64,000 nt of DNA from Tolypocladium sp. Sup5 PDA-1. Its lineage: Eukaryota; Ascomycota; Sordariomycetes; Hypocreales; Ophiocordycipitaceae. Location: assembly GCA_000750105.3 (NCBI GenBank), contig JPHH03000023.1, positions 372,001-436,000 on the forward strand. The letters are read 5' to 3'. Positions within the stretch are counted from its first letter, which is position 1. Each line of letters starts with the position of its first letter. Below, piece after piece: positions 33,419-45,067 of this stretch. A program made the translations under genes and the position numbers. The notes under the pieces are model-generated. The model was not told the origin of the DNA, made no database searches, and saw only the letters and a program-made list of their open reading frames with translations.

Positions 33419-34394
33419 TCCCGGAGTAGATTTCACGTTATTGGACAGGACTTACACGAGGCTGGCTTTTATGCTTGGTTCCTATCAGGAACGGCAAGGA
33501 AGGGCGAGGAACGGTAGGAATAAGGGGAAACACGTGGAAATATAACGTCAGAGCCTTCGCACACCGGAAGGGATAGGGACCAAGAGTCAGATTCTCATGC
33601 TTTTATTCGATGAAACAAGTCTTTCAGCCCGGGTTGTGTGGTCGGGGCTATTCCCGGGCCGATTGGTGGATACTTGCCGTTTCGGGTACCGGTACCGGTC
33701 CGGAGAGGGCGTAGAGTCACGGCGGCGAAGACGGAGAGTCCATGGATCGAAAACTTTTGTTTTTGAATTCTTTTCTTAGTATCTGCAGGGACGTATTTGC
33801 ATCTTGAGGTCACACCTACTTCTAATCCTCGAACAGTACTTGTTACTGCAAGACAGCTGCCTTTCAAGGAGCCCCCTGGCCATGGCTTTCCAGAAGTTCA
33901 ACCCCAGTCAATGACGGCAGGAATCACTGGTCCATACGCCTTTGATAGCCATGTTTAAACATACAGGATACTACGGACTACGCGTAAACTAAGGTACTTG
34001 TACACATCCAGCAGACGTGCTCTTCCAGTAGTCCGCACTGGTGAACATTTTATCCAAACACGTTGCGGCATCGCAGCCGGTGGTGACGTCACCTATCGCG
34101 GCAAGAAAGAGCCGGGCCCCACAAGGCACTGCTCGGGAATAGCAATGGCAGGGTCTTCGACCGAGCCGAGCCCATCTCGCGAGGCCCTCATTCGTTGGTG
34201 AGCCGGTTTTCGGCACGGCAGAGGCCGGAATGTCGACACTGTGAGCGACAGTTGCCGCAAAAGTTGCCGGCCTGCGGTTTGGATAAATACGACGTCTTCT
34301 GCCAGACTGCAGACATGGAACAAGTACACGGCTTGCCGCAACAACGTCTACCGATAGCCATACCGCTACGCGCCATCAGACAAATGCCATCGCC
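33419..34394. other. Promoter-side region of the DHA1 transporter
   Basis: About 1 kb with no supported ORF. It probably holds the promoter of the MFS gene. Confidence 0.45.
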
Positions 34395-36217
34395 ATGTCG
34401 GAAGCAGCCGACAAGCGTGGACAAGAGCGCCGCCGCCGGCCTACCGAGACCTCCTCCGGCCGGCAGCAAGACGACGACGTCGAGGAGGCCATCGGCAGCG
34501 TGAGGGGCTCGTCTGACGACGTCGACGACGACGAAAAGAGCGACAACCACGACGGCCACCGCCCGTGCCTGCAAGAGATGCGCACCCGGTCGCGGTCCCG
34601 GAGCAGGCCCCGGGCGGACTCGGGCGCAACGACGACGGGCAGCCTCGCGAGGACCATGACGCGGCGCGAGACCATGATATCACGGATCCGCTCCCGGCCG
34701 GTGCCCCAGTTCACCCACCCGCTGGCGCACATCCCGACGACGGCCGACGACCTCGTCGACTTTGACGGCAAAGACGACCCGTACCATCCCATGAACTGGC
34801 CGACGCACAAGAAGGTGACGACGACGATGCTATACGGCCTCGTCACCATGACGGCCACCTGGGCCTCGTCCGCGTACTCGGCCGGCACCAAGGAAATCGC
34901 CGACGAGTTCCACGTCGGCACGCAGACGGCGACGCTCGGCACGACGCTCTTCCTCTTCGGCTTCGGCCTCGGCCCGCTGCTGTGGGCGCCGCTGAGCGAG
35001 GTCTACGGGCGGCGGCTGGCCGTCATGGTGCCCATGTTCGTGGCGATATGCTTCAGCTTCGGGAGCGCGACGGCCAAGGACTTCCAGACGCTGATGCTGA
35101 CGCGCTTCTTCGGGGCCTTTTTCGCGTCCGCGCCGGTGACCAACACGGGGGGTGTCTTGGGGGACCTGTATACGCCGGCGTGGCGAGGCATTGCAATGGC
35201 TGGGTATGCCATGGCTGTTGTGGGCGGGCCGGTGCTGGGTAAGATCAAGCATCCCTCTTCGGTCTATCGTGAAGCCCGACACCTGACTGACACCTCCCCC
35301 TAGGCCCCATCGTGTCGGCCGCCGTGGTACAGCAGCCGTCGCTCGGCTGGCGCTGGACCGAGTACCTCACCGGCATCCTCCAGGCCGCCATCCTCATCGT
35401 CGCCGTCGTCTTCATCGACGAGAGCTACCCGCCCAAGCTGCTCATCTACAAGGCCCGCCGCCTGCGCCACGAGTCGGGCAACTGGGCGCTGCACGCGCAG
35501 TTCGAGGAGTGGGACGTGAGCGTCAAGGAGCTGGCGCAAAAGTTCCTCCTGCGGCCCATCCAGCTGCTCTTCACGCCGATATGCTTCCTCGTCGCCCTCT
35601 ACGCCAGCTTCTGCTACGGCATCCTGTACATGCAGCTCGGCGCCATCCCCATCATCTTTGGCGAGCTGCGCGGCTGGAGCCCCCTGATCGCGACGCTGCC
35701 CTTCCTGTGCATCCTCATGGGCGCGATGCTCGGCTGCGCGCTCAACGTGTACAACCAGACGCTCTACAACAAGACCTACCACGCCTCGGGCGACCGCGCC
35801 GTGCCCGAGAAGCGCCTGCCGCCCATGATGCTCGGCTCCGTGCTCTTCAGCGCCGGGCAGTTCCTCACGGGCTGGACCGCGGACCCGAGCGTGCACTGGA
35901 TCGTGCCGTGCGTCGGGCTCGTGATGCTGGGCACCGGCTTCTTCACCATCTTCCAGGCCGCGCTCAACTACCTCGTCGACACCTTCCAGGCGTATGCGGC
36001 GTCGGCGGTCGCGGCCAACACGTTTCTGCGGTCATGCTTTGCGGGCGCGTTCCCGCTGGTTGTCGGGCCGCTGTACCATAACATCGGCGTGGGGCCGGGG
36101 AGCAGCATCACGGGCGGGTTCGCGGCGCTGCTGATTCCCGTGCCGTTTGTATTTTATACCTTTGGCAAGCGGATACGAGCGGGGTCCAAGTGGTCCAAGG
36201 GCTCCGTGTTTGACTGA
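34395..36217 (+). CDS. MFS drug:H+ antiporter, DHA1 (polyamine/multidrug) family, 585 aa
   Basis: Exons 34395-35238 and 35304-36217; the 65-nt intron GTAAGA...CTGACTGAC...CTAG lies inside the VVGGPVLG-PIVSAAV block. A charged, repetitive N-terminus of about 130 residues is followed by DDPYHPMNWPTHKKV, the usual entry to TM1 in this family. Then FLFGFGLGPLLWAPLSEVYGR (motif A region), TRFFGAFFASAP, and the antiporter motif C-type VVGGPVLGPIV at TM5. About 12 TM segments in all. Family members export drugs, polyamines or fungal metabolites across the plasma membrane. It lies 1 kb downstream of the NR-PKS relic in the same orientation, so it may have been part of that cluster; it is intact and GC-rich. 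Confidence 0.9.
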
Positions 36218-36755
36218 GGACGAGGCAGAGATGGTGGTATTTCCGGACTCGGGGAAACTATACAGACGGTGACATACTGTGTGGGTGTGCGAATGGATGC
36301 ACTTGACCACCTTGTCGGAGTTACGGACTAATTCAAGCGCAACTCGAGTTGATACGCCCGAGAAGGCTTTTATGCGCGCCAAGCCGCCAGCGAGCAGAGC
36401 ATAGCCAGTTGAATCAAGTTTAGATCCGCTGGCGGAGCCAAGATTCGTCGCCCGAAGCGAGAGCTGAAAAGCGTGAGGCTGACTGGGCCTGCCCGTCCTC
36501 GGGACCTCGGGGGATAGTGTCTGCCTGCCGTCAATGCAAGGCATCACGAGGGCAGTTGAGGAGTTAAGCTTAAATAACGTCTAAATCGCCGGTCGTTTAT
36601 ACCCTCGTCTATAACAAACAACTTTGTTCATATATCGAGGCTGTGATTAGTCGAGTCAAGAGCGTACTCGCCTCTTTACAGTTTACACACTCAAGTTGCT
36701 GTGTCATTCCACAAAAGAAACACCACAAATAACAAGACATCTCTTCTCAAGCACC
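36218..36755. other. Short intergenic region
   Basis: Between the transporter stop and the glycine-rich ORF. Nothing supported. Confidence 0.4.
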
Positions 36756-37022
36756 ATGTGCTGGCCCTCGACAACACGCCGTCCAAACGCCTACGACCCG
36801 TACGCATACAACGCGCGCCCGGCCATGGCGGACGCGTCCTTCCGGAACCGCAAGCCACGACGTTCTCGCTGGAACGGCGGCGGCGGTGGTGGCTACAGCG
36901 GGGGAAGCGGCTGGGCCGGGGGCGGCGACGGGGGCGGCGGGCATGGGGGATGTGGAGGTGGAGGGGGCGGTGGTGATGGCGGAGGTGGTGGTGGAGGTGG
37001 AGGCGATGGGGGTGGGTGTTGA
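36756..37022 (+). CDS. Glycine-rich small protein (88 aa)
   Basis: Starts at ATG 36756 in a good context (CACCATGTG). The first 44 residues are Arg/Pro/Tyr-rich (NAYDPYAYNARPAM, RKPRRSRW). The remainder is almost pure glycine with scattered D, S, W, H and two Cys, ending DGGGC. No signal peptide. A GGN-rich tract can arise by replication slippage, so coding status is uncertain; the ordered N-terminus and clean start and stop favour a real gene. No family recognised. Confidence 0.45.
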   Translation: MCWPSTTRRPNAYDPYAYNARPAMADASFRNRKPRRSRWNGGGGGGYSGGSGWAGGGDGGGGHGGCGGGGGGGDGGGGGGGGGDGGGC

Positions 37023-37808
37023 ATCTTGATGAAACTTCATGGATGAGATTTGGATATGATGTTGTATTTAGAGCTTGAATCGAAGCAAGTCTTTTGTTGT
37101 ATTTACAGTGTGCCGATGTCTGGTAGGAACGGCAATAGCTTGATGGAAGAAAAGGCCACCTGCTCAAGTTGGTGGTCCGCTCTGTGTAAAGGTTCAAGTG
37201 TCTACATCTCGTTCTTCATTGTGGGAGCTGTCCCCGTGAAACGGCATTGTTCTTTGGCGTCCTTGATTGCCTCCCTATTCAGCCTCAGCCTGCAGCCTCG
37301 ATGAGCACGGCCTGGCCAACAATGAATGCATTTATTACATGTACTGTACAATACTCCAATACAGTAAGCCCGCCGCCTCCAGCGCATCCAGTCCCACCGT
37401 TCCACGGCCACGATGACCCTGCATTCCCATCACGGATCGATTGCCCCAGCTTTCTGACCCCCCGCAAGGTACAGAAACAAGCCTCATAACCTTCTCTGCC
37501 TTTCCACTGGCTCTTCCCGGATTGGGATAGCTCGAGTATCGTGACAAGACGGCCTGGCGAGGCCCGCGATGGAGGGGTGGGCGATCGACAGTTGACAGCC
37601 ACTCCCCTCGACCCCGCTGCGTGTAAGTGAATTGGTTGCATGCTTGTACAGTACCCGTGGCACTCGTGAGCGTCTTTAAACACTACCTATAAATATGAAT
37701 AACTGAGTAGTAACAGGTAATAATAGTGTGGGTGCCGATGGGCGTACAAGTATAGGAGGCGATGATGTGGATAGCAAGCATTCCGGCCAGCCGGCAAAGC
37801 AGCAGACA
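37023..37808. other. Intergenic region between convergent genes
   Basis: No supported ORF; probable 3'UTRs of both neighbours. Confidence 0.4.
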
Positions 37809-39218
37809 TCACAACCGGCTCTTCTCCGATATCAGCGAATACGACCTCGGCAAGCTCTCCAGCAAGCCCTTGTTCATCTCATCGACATTCCGGATCCCCG
37901 CAACGTTCATGAGAATGTCCAGGTCCGCCAGCAGCCCCTTGAGCACGTGGCGCACCCCGTGCTCACCCATGATGCTCAGCCCCCAGATCCAGAGCCGCCC
38001 GACGAAGACAAACCTGGCACCCAGGGAGATGGCCTTGACAATGTCCGCGCCGCCGCGCACGCCGCTGTCAAACGTCACGACGAGCCGGTCGCCAACCCGG
38101 TCGGCAATCCTCTCGAGCGCATCGAGGCTCGCGGCCGCGCCGTCAACCTGCCGCCCCGCGTGGTTGCTCACCACGACGCCCTCGAAGCCCAGGTCGGCCG
38201 CCTTCTCGGCGTCGTCGACGCGCTGGATGCCCTTGAGGAGGAATGGCTTCCCGCCGCTGATGCGCCGCCACTGCTCGCGCGCCCACGCGGCCTTGTCCCA
38301 GGACCACGCGCGGCCGTGCCAGACGCTGTCGATCCACATGGCGCCCGCGCGCTGGGGGTCCCTCTTCGGGTCGACGCCGGCCTCTTCGAGGCGCTTTCGG
38401 AAGACGGGGTCGCTGAGGCCCATGTCGGCGCCGATGCCGCGGTAGAAGGCGTAGTTGGAGGACGCGACGTCGTCGTGCCGCCAGCCCAGCTGCCAGGTAT
38501 CCGTCGTGAGCATGCAGGCCGTGAACCCTGCGTCGTGCGCTCTCTGGAGCAGCGAGATGGTGAGTTCGTCGTCGTGCGGCATGTATAGCTGGAAGAACCG
38601 CGGCCCAGTCGGTATCTTGTCCTTGTCCTCTCTCGCCACCCTGCCGGCGTCGTTTGCGGCCGCCACGTCCTCGATTGGATAGGACCCAGCGGTGGAGAGC
38701 GAGTACGGAATGCCCAGCTCGCCCGCTACCTTGGCCACGGGGAGCTCGCCATCGGGGTGGTAGATCTTGTTGATGCCAATGGGGGCGATACCAAACGGTG
38801 CCGAGACCTCGTGCCCGAAGATGGTGGTCCGCGTGGACCGCTCGTTTGTGTCGACCAGTTGGCGCGGCACAATCTTGTGCCGGAAGAAAGCCTGGCGGTT
38901 CGCGAGATGGGTCTCTGATAGTCCAGCATTGGACGAGGCGTAGAACCTGCGAGCATTTTAGCACAGCATCCTTCTCGTAACTCGTCGCGGCTTAAACACA
39001 CCAGCCGTTCTGTGTAAGTTTTTCCTTGGCGAGCTTCTCCAGCGCGTCGGGATCTAGAAACCGTCAGTGTCCCGTGCTGCTTTGGAATAGTGTAACAACG
39101 TACGCGTATTAAATGGCGGCGTATTTCCGTCGTTTGCCTTCCAAAAGCTGTCCCTCTGATACAAGCTCCATTGCGGCGTATCGCGATTCTCGATGTGCGG
39201 AGAAGAGGGATCAGACAT
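37809..39218 (-). CDS. FMN-dependent alpha-hydroxyacid dehydrogenase/oxidase, 434 aa
   Basis: Exons 39218-39104, 39053-39002, 38946-37809; introns of 50 and 55 nt have GTACGT...CTAG and GTGTGT...GCAG, and phases close to 1305 nt. No cytochrome b5 domain, so it is the short lactate/glycolate-oxidase type rather than a cytochrome b2. FMN-domain marks: SAPFGIAPIGINKIYHPDGE, SLSTAGSYPIEDVA, FFQLYMPHDDE, the lysine strand PFLLKGIQ, the active-site block VVVSNHAGRQVDGA near residue 320 (catalytic His and substrate-binding Arg), VTFDSGVRGGADIVKA and GARFVFVGR. It oxidises an L-2-hydroxyacid with FMN; substrate unknown. No targeting peptide is obvious. Confidence 0.92.
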
Positions 39219-40054
39219 GATTCCAACAATGACAATTTACCGTTTGTTTAGTCCTTTAAACTGTCCATTCGAGAAGTTCAGTTTGAGGCGACGTCTCGTG
39301 TCTTTATACGTGGCGTTGCTTCCGATGTCGCGATAATTAGGGTCCGGCCTAGCTGTGACGTCAACGATCGCGCCCCAGCCGGTTCGCGAAATTGCCGGTG
39401 ATGGTCGGGATTGGGACGCAACAACCCCACTGTTCACTGCCGTGTTCTCAGAGTAACCGCCCGGCACTTGAAATGTAAGCCATGGTCCAAGGGAGCTGCA
39501 GAGGCTGAAAATGCGTTTTGGGCATAGCCCATAAGTTATAACTATTGCCTCGGCTGCCCTTCGCAACGTCTCATAAGCTTCCGGCTCTACGGGGCCCACG
39601 TCGAAGTGCTCAAGGCCGACATCCCCAGCGACTCTGTCGAGATGCTAAGCTCGAGCTGCTCGTCCTCGACTGCCCGGAGAACCTTGAGGAACGGCTCGAG
39701 GCGCGGCGTATATCGAGACAGGAAGTCATTCAAATCCAGCTCCTAGCACTAGGGGGTCTCAAATAGGGACCAAGTGGGAAGTAAATAATCCCGACGGGCT
39801 TCGTCGGCCTGTTATTATTTCGTACCTGGGGTATTCCCTTTCAATATCCGTCGCCGCGCGAATGGATAACTCGCGTTAATTAACATTGCGTAGCAACCTT
39901 TGCCTCCTGCTTGGACTGCGATACTCGCCTGTTATATACGATACATATTAAATACTGTTTCCCCTTTGTGGGGTATACTAGTAATATTACGTAAGATTGC
40001 ATCTAGTGGTATATCAGTAAAATTAAGATGACAGTATCCCATCGCATTAGCTAC
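39219..40054. other. Intergenic stretch before tRNA-Asn
   Basis: Minus-strand ORF 39237-39599 sits in the promoter of the dehydrogenase and shows no domain. Toward 39850-40050 the sequence becomes AT-rich. Confidence 0.4.
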
Positions 40055-40128
40055 TCCCCCGTGGCGCAATTGGTTAGCGCGTCCGACTGTTAATCGGGAG
40101 GTTGAAAGTTCAAGCCTTTCCGGAGGAG
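40055..40128 (+). tRNA. tRNA-Asn (anticodon GTT)
   Basis: Cloverleaf seen directly: D arm GCGCAATTGGTTAGCGC, anticodon stem-loop TCCGA-CTGTTAA-TCGGG (one T-G pair), variable loop AGGTT, T arm GAAAG-TTCAAGC-CTTTC. Acceptor stem TCCCCCG / CGGAGGA has one C-A mismatch at its fourth pair. No intron. A run of eight T follows within 10 nt (Pol III terminator). The mismatch leaves a small chance that it is a decayed copy. Confidence 0.85.
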
Positions 40129-40132
40129 TTAC

Positions 40133-40140
40133 ATTTTTTT
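40133..40140 (+). terminator. Pol III terminator of tRNA-Asn
   Basis: T-run a few bases after the acceptor stem. Confidence 0.7.
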
Positions 40141-40239
40141 TGGCTTGCCGGTGTAAATTTTTAATTCTTTTTTGGGTATTCCAGCTTGTGGTTTTTGGTG
40201 ATGGCAGGTTTAGCTGCCTCTTTTGGGGGGCTGTTAGAG

Positions 40240-40452
40240 TAGATGGCAGGTGCAGGTGACTACGGAAGGAGCCAGCTTGCTTCTTTTTCCCTCCAAAAAC
40301 CTCATCTCTGAGGCACGTCTTCGTACACGAGACGTGGGCGGCCCTTGTTTCCTTTTGTTGGAATGGTGCCCAAGGTTCACACGGCAGGTGCTGGTAACAA
40401 AGGATCGCGCGAGCCTGCCTCTTTTCCCTCCCTCACAAAGCCTCTCTGCGTT
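40240..40452 (+). repeat. Imperfect direct repeat pair downstream of tRNA-Asn
   Basis: 40240-40312 and 40383-40452 share GGCAGGTGC(A/T)GGT, GGA(A/T)...GCGAGCC/GGAGCCAG, CTTTTTCCCTCC / CTTTTCCCTCC and (C/G)CCTC(A/T)CTCTG blocks in the same order. About 65-70 bp each, well diverged. Confidence 0.5.
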
Positions 40453-40912
40453 TCCAAGATTCCTCGGATTGACGCCGGCGGACCCGGGAGGACATCCCTC
40501 CAACAATGATGGCAGAATGCACGATATCTTTTCCGGATAAAATACCTAGGGAACCATGTATAAACGCACGCAGCAAACAGCCCCGGTATCAACTCTCCTG
40601 CAGCCCGTATTCCACATGCAATCCCAAAATGCTACCTCTGCAATGCTTCCCGACTCCCAGCCATGCAAACGACAATCCTCAACCGCAAACATCCCACTCT
40701 CGGCACCGGTACGCAACACGTCTACCCTCTATGCCGGTCCCGCCATGCTACCGCCATGGAACGATGGCACGTCTAGTCTTGCTCTCAAGGTAAAGAGCTC
40801 GAGCCATGGTCCTGCACAGGCTCCTTGCACCGTGCTGTATTCATGTCTGACCAAGCCACTCGAGCTTTGCCGGTTGTTTGCGCGACTCCCGAACAACCTC
40901 GGAACACGACTC
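40453..40912. other. 3' flank of the lipase gene
   Basis: An ORF on the plus strand (40556-41131) runs into the lipase in antisense and is treated as a shadow. Confidence 0.4.
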
Positions 40913-43377
40913 TCAGGTAACCCATTCGACATCACTAACAGCGCGGAGTATTTCGTCATCGTGCTTCGCGGGCAGTACCGCCCTGGCCTGGCCGTCGTAC
41001 GGGTCCGGGTCGCTCTCTTCCGTCGCCAGCTCCGCATCTGCATCGCTAGAGTGTCCCTGTTCGCTCGTTTCCATGTCATCGGTGGGAGAATTGGCGCTAA
41101 CCCGGGGCGATCCCGAGTGTTGTATCCATAGGAACGACGATTGCCCCGACCCGTCAAGCGTGCTCGCTCGTGTGCCTTTGGCTCCCTGCAGCGACGGGAC
41201 CACTGGTCTAGGAAAGCCGTATTCCGGACCCTGCTGCAACTCTCGCTGCTGAGCAGCTGCGCCCATCATACCCTTGTGCTGCGGGGCGTGAATATAGCTC
41301 TTGCTAGCTCTCTTGAGGCGCGGCTTCCGGGTGGTAGTGGGAGAACTGCCACGGCTCCTTCGCGCGCGCATCTCCAATAGTTCCTCTTCGGCCGTGTCCT
41401 CGTCCGTAATGCCGCCGTCGAATACCATGCGGCCATCAGCCAACGTCTGGACGCTTCCTCCAGACCGTCGCCGCTCTCGCCTCTGCCCGTGTCCACCAGT
41501 CGCAGGGGGATCCATCGCCGCCGGCCGGCCCGAGATGGACACGGGCATCTTGACCCGCATGTTGGCGATGCCGGTGCTCAGCTTCCGCAGGTCTCGCTGG
41601 CTCTCCGAGAAGACGACTCTGGTGCGCAGGCGATGCACAGCGCGGTCCAGCGCCAGCTCAATAGCACACCGGTCTCGGACCCTGCTGAGCTTGGGCCACG
41701 TCGCCCGCTCGCCCAGGACCGAAGACCGAAGCATAAAGTCGGCGGTGGGATTTCTCATGAGGCGAGGCAGGTCGTGCATGGTAATCTCGGGCAGAATCGT
41801 AATGTCGCCCGAGTACTTTTGGCTCAGTATGCTTCGACACTTGGTCATGAGATTCGGAAATACGCCCATGTCGGCCATAAACTGCAGCCTATGCAGTGCC
41901 TCGTCCTTGGCCAGAGATGCAAGCGTGGCGCCCCAGTCGAATTCCTCCACCCGTCTGTTGCTTCGGTCCGGGTCGGCATCGGGAGAGAGGTGGTCGTCCT
42001 TGGAGAGAAAGGGAACCACGTGGGGGTTCACCTGCGAAACGATGAAGTGGTTCACGTTGAACATCTCGGCCAGGCGAGTCATGGGTAGGTCGTTGTCCAC
42101 AGAGCCGTCGATGAAGTGCTGCGGAGTCGGGTTCCAGGGGTGGTGCTCGCCGGTGATGGGATCCTTGACGAGCAAGGGCGACGAGGTAAAGACGAGAGGG
42201 ACCGAGCACGACGCGGCAACGGCAGACCAAATCATGACGTTGGGGGCCGTGACGTAGTTGAGCAGCCGCGGGAGCTCGTAGATGGAGGCGGTCGAGACGC
42301 AAATGTTGAGGATGCGCCGTGTGCGGTTGTAGGCCTCCTGGAAGGTGAGGTCGCCGGTCAGGCTGCGCATCACCCTCGTGAGATTCTTGATGTCGGACCA
42401 GCTCCCCTCTGTCAGGAGGCGGCGCACATGGTCCAGGACGCCGAGCTGGCTGTCCTCGGCATCAAACACGGCGAGGTCGCCGTGCGGGAACTCGTCGATG
42501 AGCGTCGGGATCTCCTCGTCGGTCCGCGTGCACATGACGGCGCAGACGATGCTTCCGGCGCTGGCGCCCGATATGATGCGCGGGAGGAGCTGGGCCTCGA
42601 ACAGGGCCTTGAGGACGCCAATGTGCGTCATGCCAAACGTGCCGCCGCCGGAGAGCAGCAGGGCGCTGCGGCCGAAGCTCTGGCGGGAGAAGAGCATTCC
42701 TTCAAGTAGGTCCTTGGACCGGATGCCCTGGTCCACGGCGCTCTGGGCGACGACGGCGTCGATGGTCTGGATGGCGGATTCGACGTAGCGCTCAATCAGC
42801 TTCTTGGTGCCGACGTACGAGTGGCGGTAGAGGTCGACGTTGCCCATGCCGCCGAGGTCTCGCGAGAGGGCGGTGCGGATGAGGTGCATCATGGAGCGGA
42901 TGTCGCACCGCAGCCGTGCGCCGTCGAGGGCACGCAGCCGCTCCTCGATGAGCTGGCCATTGTAGTCGCCGGACGTGGTATCGCGCTTCCAGGCATCGTT
43001 GCCCTCGAGGACGTCGAGCTCTTGCGCCGCGGCTTGCCAGTCTGTGAGCGACTCGGCCTGTGAAGTGCGTCAGTGATGCCTTGATTGGCAGGGGACGAGG
43101 CCGAGTTGTTGGAGTAACCAACCGTCTTTATGCGGAGACGCAGGATACTCTTCCTCTCCTCCCGCAGTCTCGCCTGTTCTCGCTGCTCCGCAGTCAGGCC
43201 GTCCTTCCAGGACTCAAAGAGGTCGTTGGCGCTTCTGCATGTCCGGGAGAGGGTGCCGACGAGGGCGCCGACGCGTTCCGGCTTGGACAAGCGTTGACTC
43301 GGGGCCTTGGGGTCTTTGGACCGCTGCCTGCCGTGCGCAGACGACACGCCGCGCGCGGGGAGGAGCAGGTCGGCCAT
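40913..43377 (-). CDS. Patatin-type lipid-droplet lipase (Tgl3/4/5-like, DUF3336 + patatin), 799 aa
   Basis: Exons 43377-43123 and 43057-40913; the 65-nt intron GTTGGT...CACTGACGC...ACAG is phase 0. An in-frame GTG at 43407 is not an ATG, so the start is MADLLL. The N-terminal half has the DUF3336 layout (ESWKDGLTAEQREQARLREERK; YRHSYVGTKKLIERY). The patatin core shows the oxyanion loop LLLSGGGTFGMTHIG near residue 230, nucleophile elbow ISGASAGSIV with the catalytic Ser, and the dyad Asp in HFIDGSVDNDLPMT. Yeast relatives hydrolyse triacylglycerol on lipid droplets and some have lysophospholipid acyltransferase activity. The C-terminal 200 residues are Ser/Arg-rich and probably disordered, a likely phosphorylation region. 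Confidence 0.93.
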
Positions 43378-45067
43378 GGAGGGCGATGTTGGTCGAGGAG
43401 CATCCACGGGACGATGGTGGACAGAGCAGTATCAGACGAGGCCGGCGAGCGCATCCATGGCACCCGGGATGCTGTTGACCCTCGAGGAAGGGCTGCAGCA
43501 GGTCGACAGGATCCGCCTCCGGTATCCGTCCTGTGTTTGTGGGGTAGACGCGGGGGCGTCTCGCGAGAGGTTGTGGGGGAAGGATGACGTGACGTGACGA
43601 CGTCTTGTTCGCAGCGGTGATGCCGAGGATCGTGGACTCGCGACAATGGCGGCGCGACGATGTCGACTGCTTCGCGAGGGGCGACGAGGTACGAGTAGGG
43701 CAGGACAAGAGGGCGCTCGAGAGGAAAATGTCTGTCGGCGTCTTCGGGAACGAGAGCCAGGTTGGTGGCCTGGAAGTTTTGACGATGCAATCCGGGGTAC
43801 GGAGTCGAGTTGGTGCGGAATGTTGGGGGGGCTTGGGGGTGGAGCCGCCCAACCGCCGATGATGGAGGCGCATGTGAGCCTGGGTCCCAGCGGCAGAGGG
43901 TGTCTGCTGACCGCTAAAAGCGCCGCCCCCAGGAGGAGCAGATGACGCCCTCGTGTTGGCGCCGCACCCACGCAAGCCACTCGCAGCGGCCGAATTAACG
44001 TTTATTGCCCGGTTCGCAGCCTATTGCCGTGTTATTGCAGCTCTTTTCATTCCAGGCCGCCTCTTCCTTGCAGGTTATTCGAGAATAGCGCTCCCGCTCG
44101 TGCCGCGCTCGTGCCGTCAACATGACAACAGCACCCTCATCCTGCGATGGTGCAGCCATGCCACCTCCAATTGTCGTCTGAGCACGTGCATCGCCGTCGA
44201 GTCTCGTCCCGCCCGTCACGTCCCTCAGGCCGTCACGTCCTTCAGCTCAATGCAGGTTCAGCCACACTGCATTCCCTGCAGCGTGCCATCCGAGTTTTGG
44301 CTTTCGCTTTCGGCTTGGGGCGGCCGTGCCTCATCCGCTGCCTTCACATGCCAATCTGCCCGGGCCTGGGAACGACCCTGAGGGACTGAATCAGGCGGCA
44401 TATCTGAGTATCGGCGATGCCTACGGATAACCGTGTTCGGGTAGACTCTCCCCAGCCGATTGCCGTCGTCGCCCCGGGCATGCTTCGGCTATTGGGCGCG
44501 AAGCCCGTTCGTCGGGTGCCAGTGCATTGCAGCACGCAAGCCTGCAGCCGGTTGGTGGTCTCTGCCAAACTGCATCGTGTTATTCATCATCCAGCAGACG
44601 GAGCAAGCCTGGGTCAAAGGATAACGGTTGCTCGTAGCAAGTCGGCTGAATCGTGCCAAAGAGCGTTGGACGCTTGTCGTGTCCGGTGGTGAAGGGTGGA
44701 AGCCCCTTCTCTACTGTTCGAACGTTGATATCTCCAGATCACGCGTTGACAGTGGACACCACGACACAATTACCCGATACGGCAGTGCCTTTCTATCGCC
44801 CTCGAATTAGCGAAAATATCCCAAAGGCAAAGTAAAGGAAGCAACTCGGTCAGCACGGCAGATCGCATTGCCACCGCACGCCGAGTGAGTCACCCCCGGT
44901 CGCACCAGCCCAACTCGCGATGAAGCTGTACACAGCGAGTCCGTAGCCATAAGAAGAGCCGTCACGTCGGATGAGATGCGGCTTTCAACGCCATTCACCG
45001 AGAGAAGTTACTGGTAGTACCCCGATGGCAACATAAGACATTACTCGTCTGCCTGGACCTCGCCAAG
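43378..45067. other. 1.7-kb divergent intergenic region
   Basis: Between the lipase and the APH-like kinase. GC-rich ORFs at 43194-43980 on both strands overlap the lipase start in other frames and lack features. TACGGAGTC, a near-copy of the dispersed word, at about 43797. Confidence 0.45.

Noticed and set aside
37762..38588. Long plus-strand ORFs of 227 and 286 codons
   Set aside because: Antisense shadows of the FMN-dependent dehydrogenase.
41301..42257. 318-codon plus-strand ORF
   Set aside because: Exact antisense shadow of the GC-rich patatin lipase.
43194..43980. Several ORFs of 140-250 codons on both strands
   Set aside because: GC-rich promoter side of the lipase; overlapping frames, no domains or splice logic.
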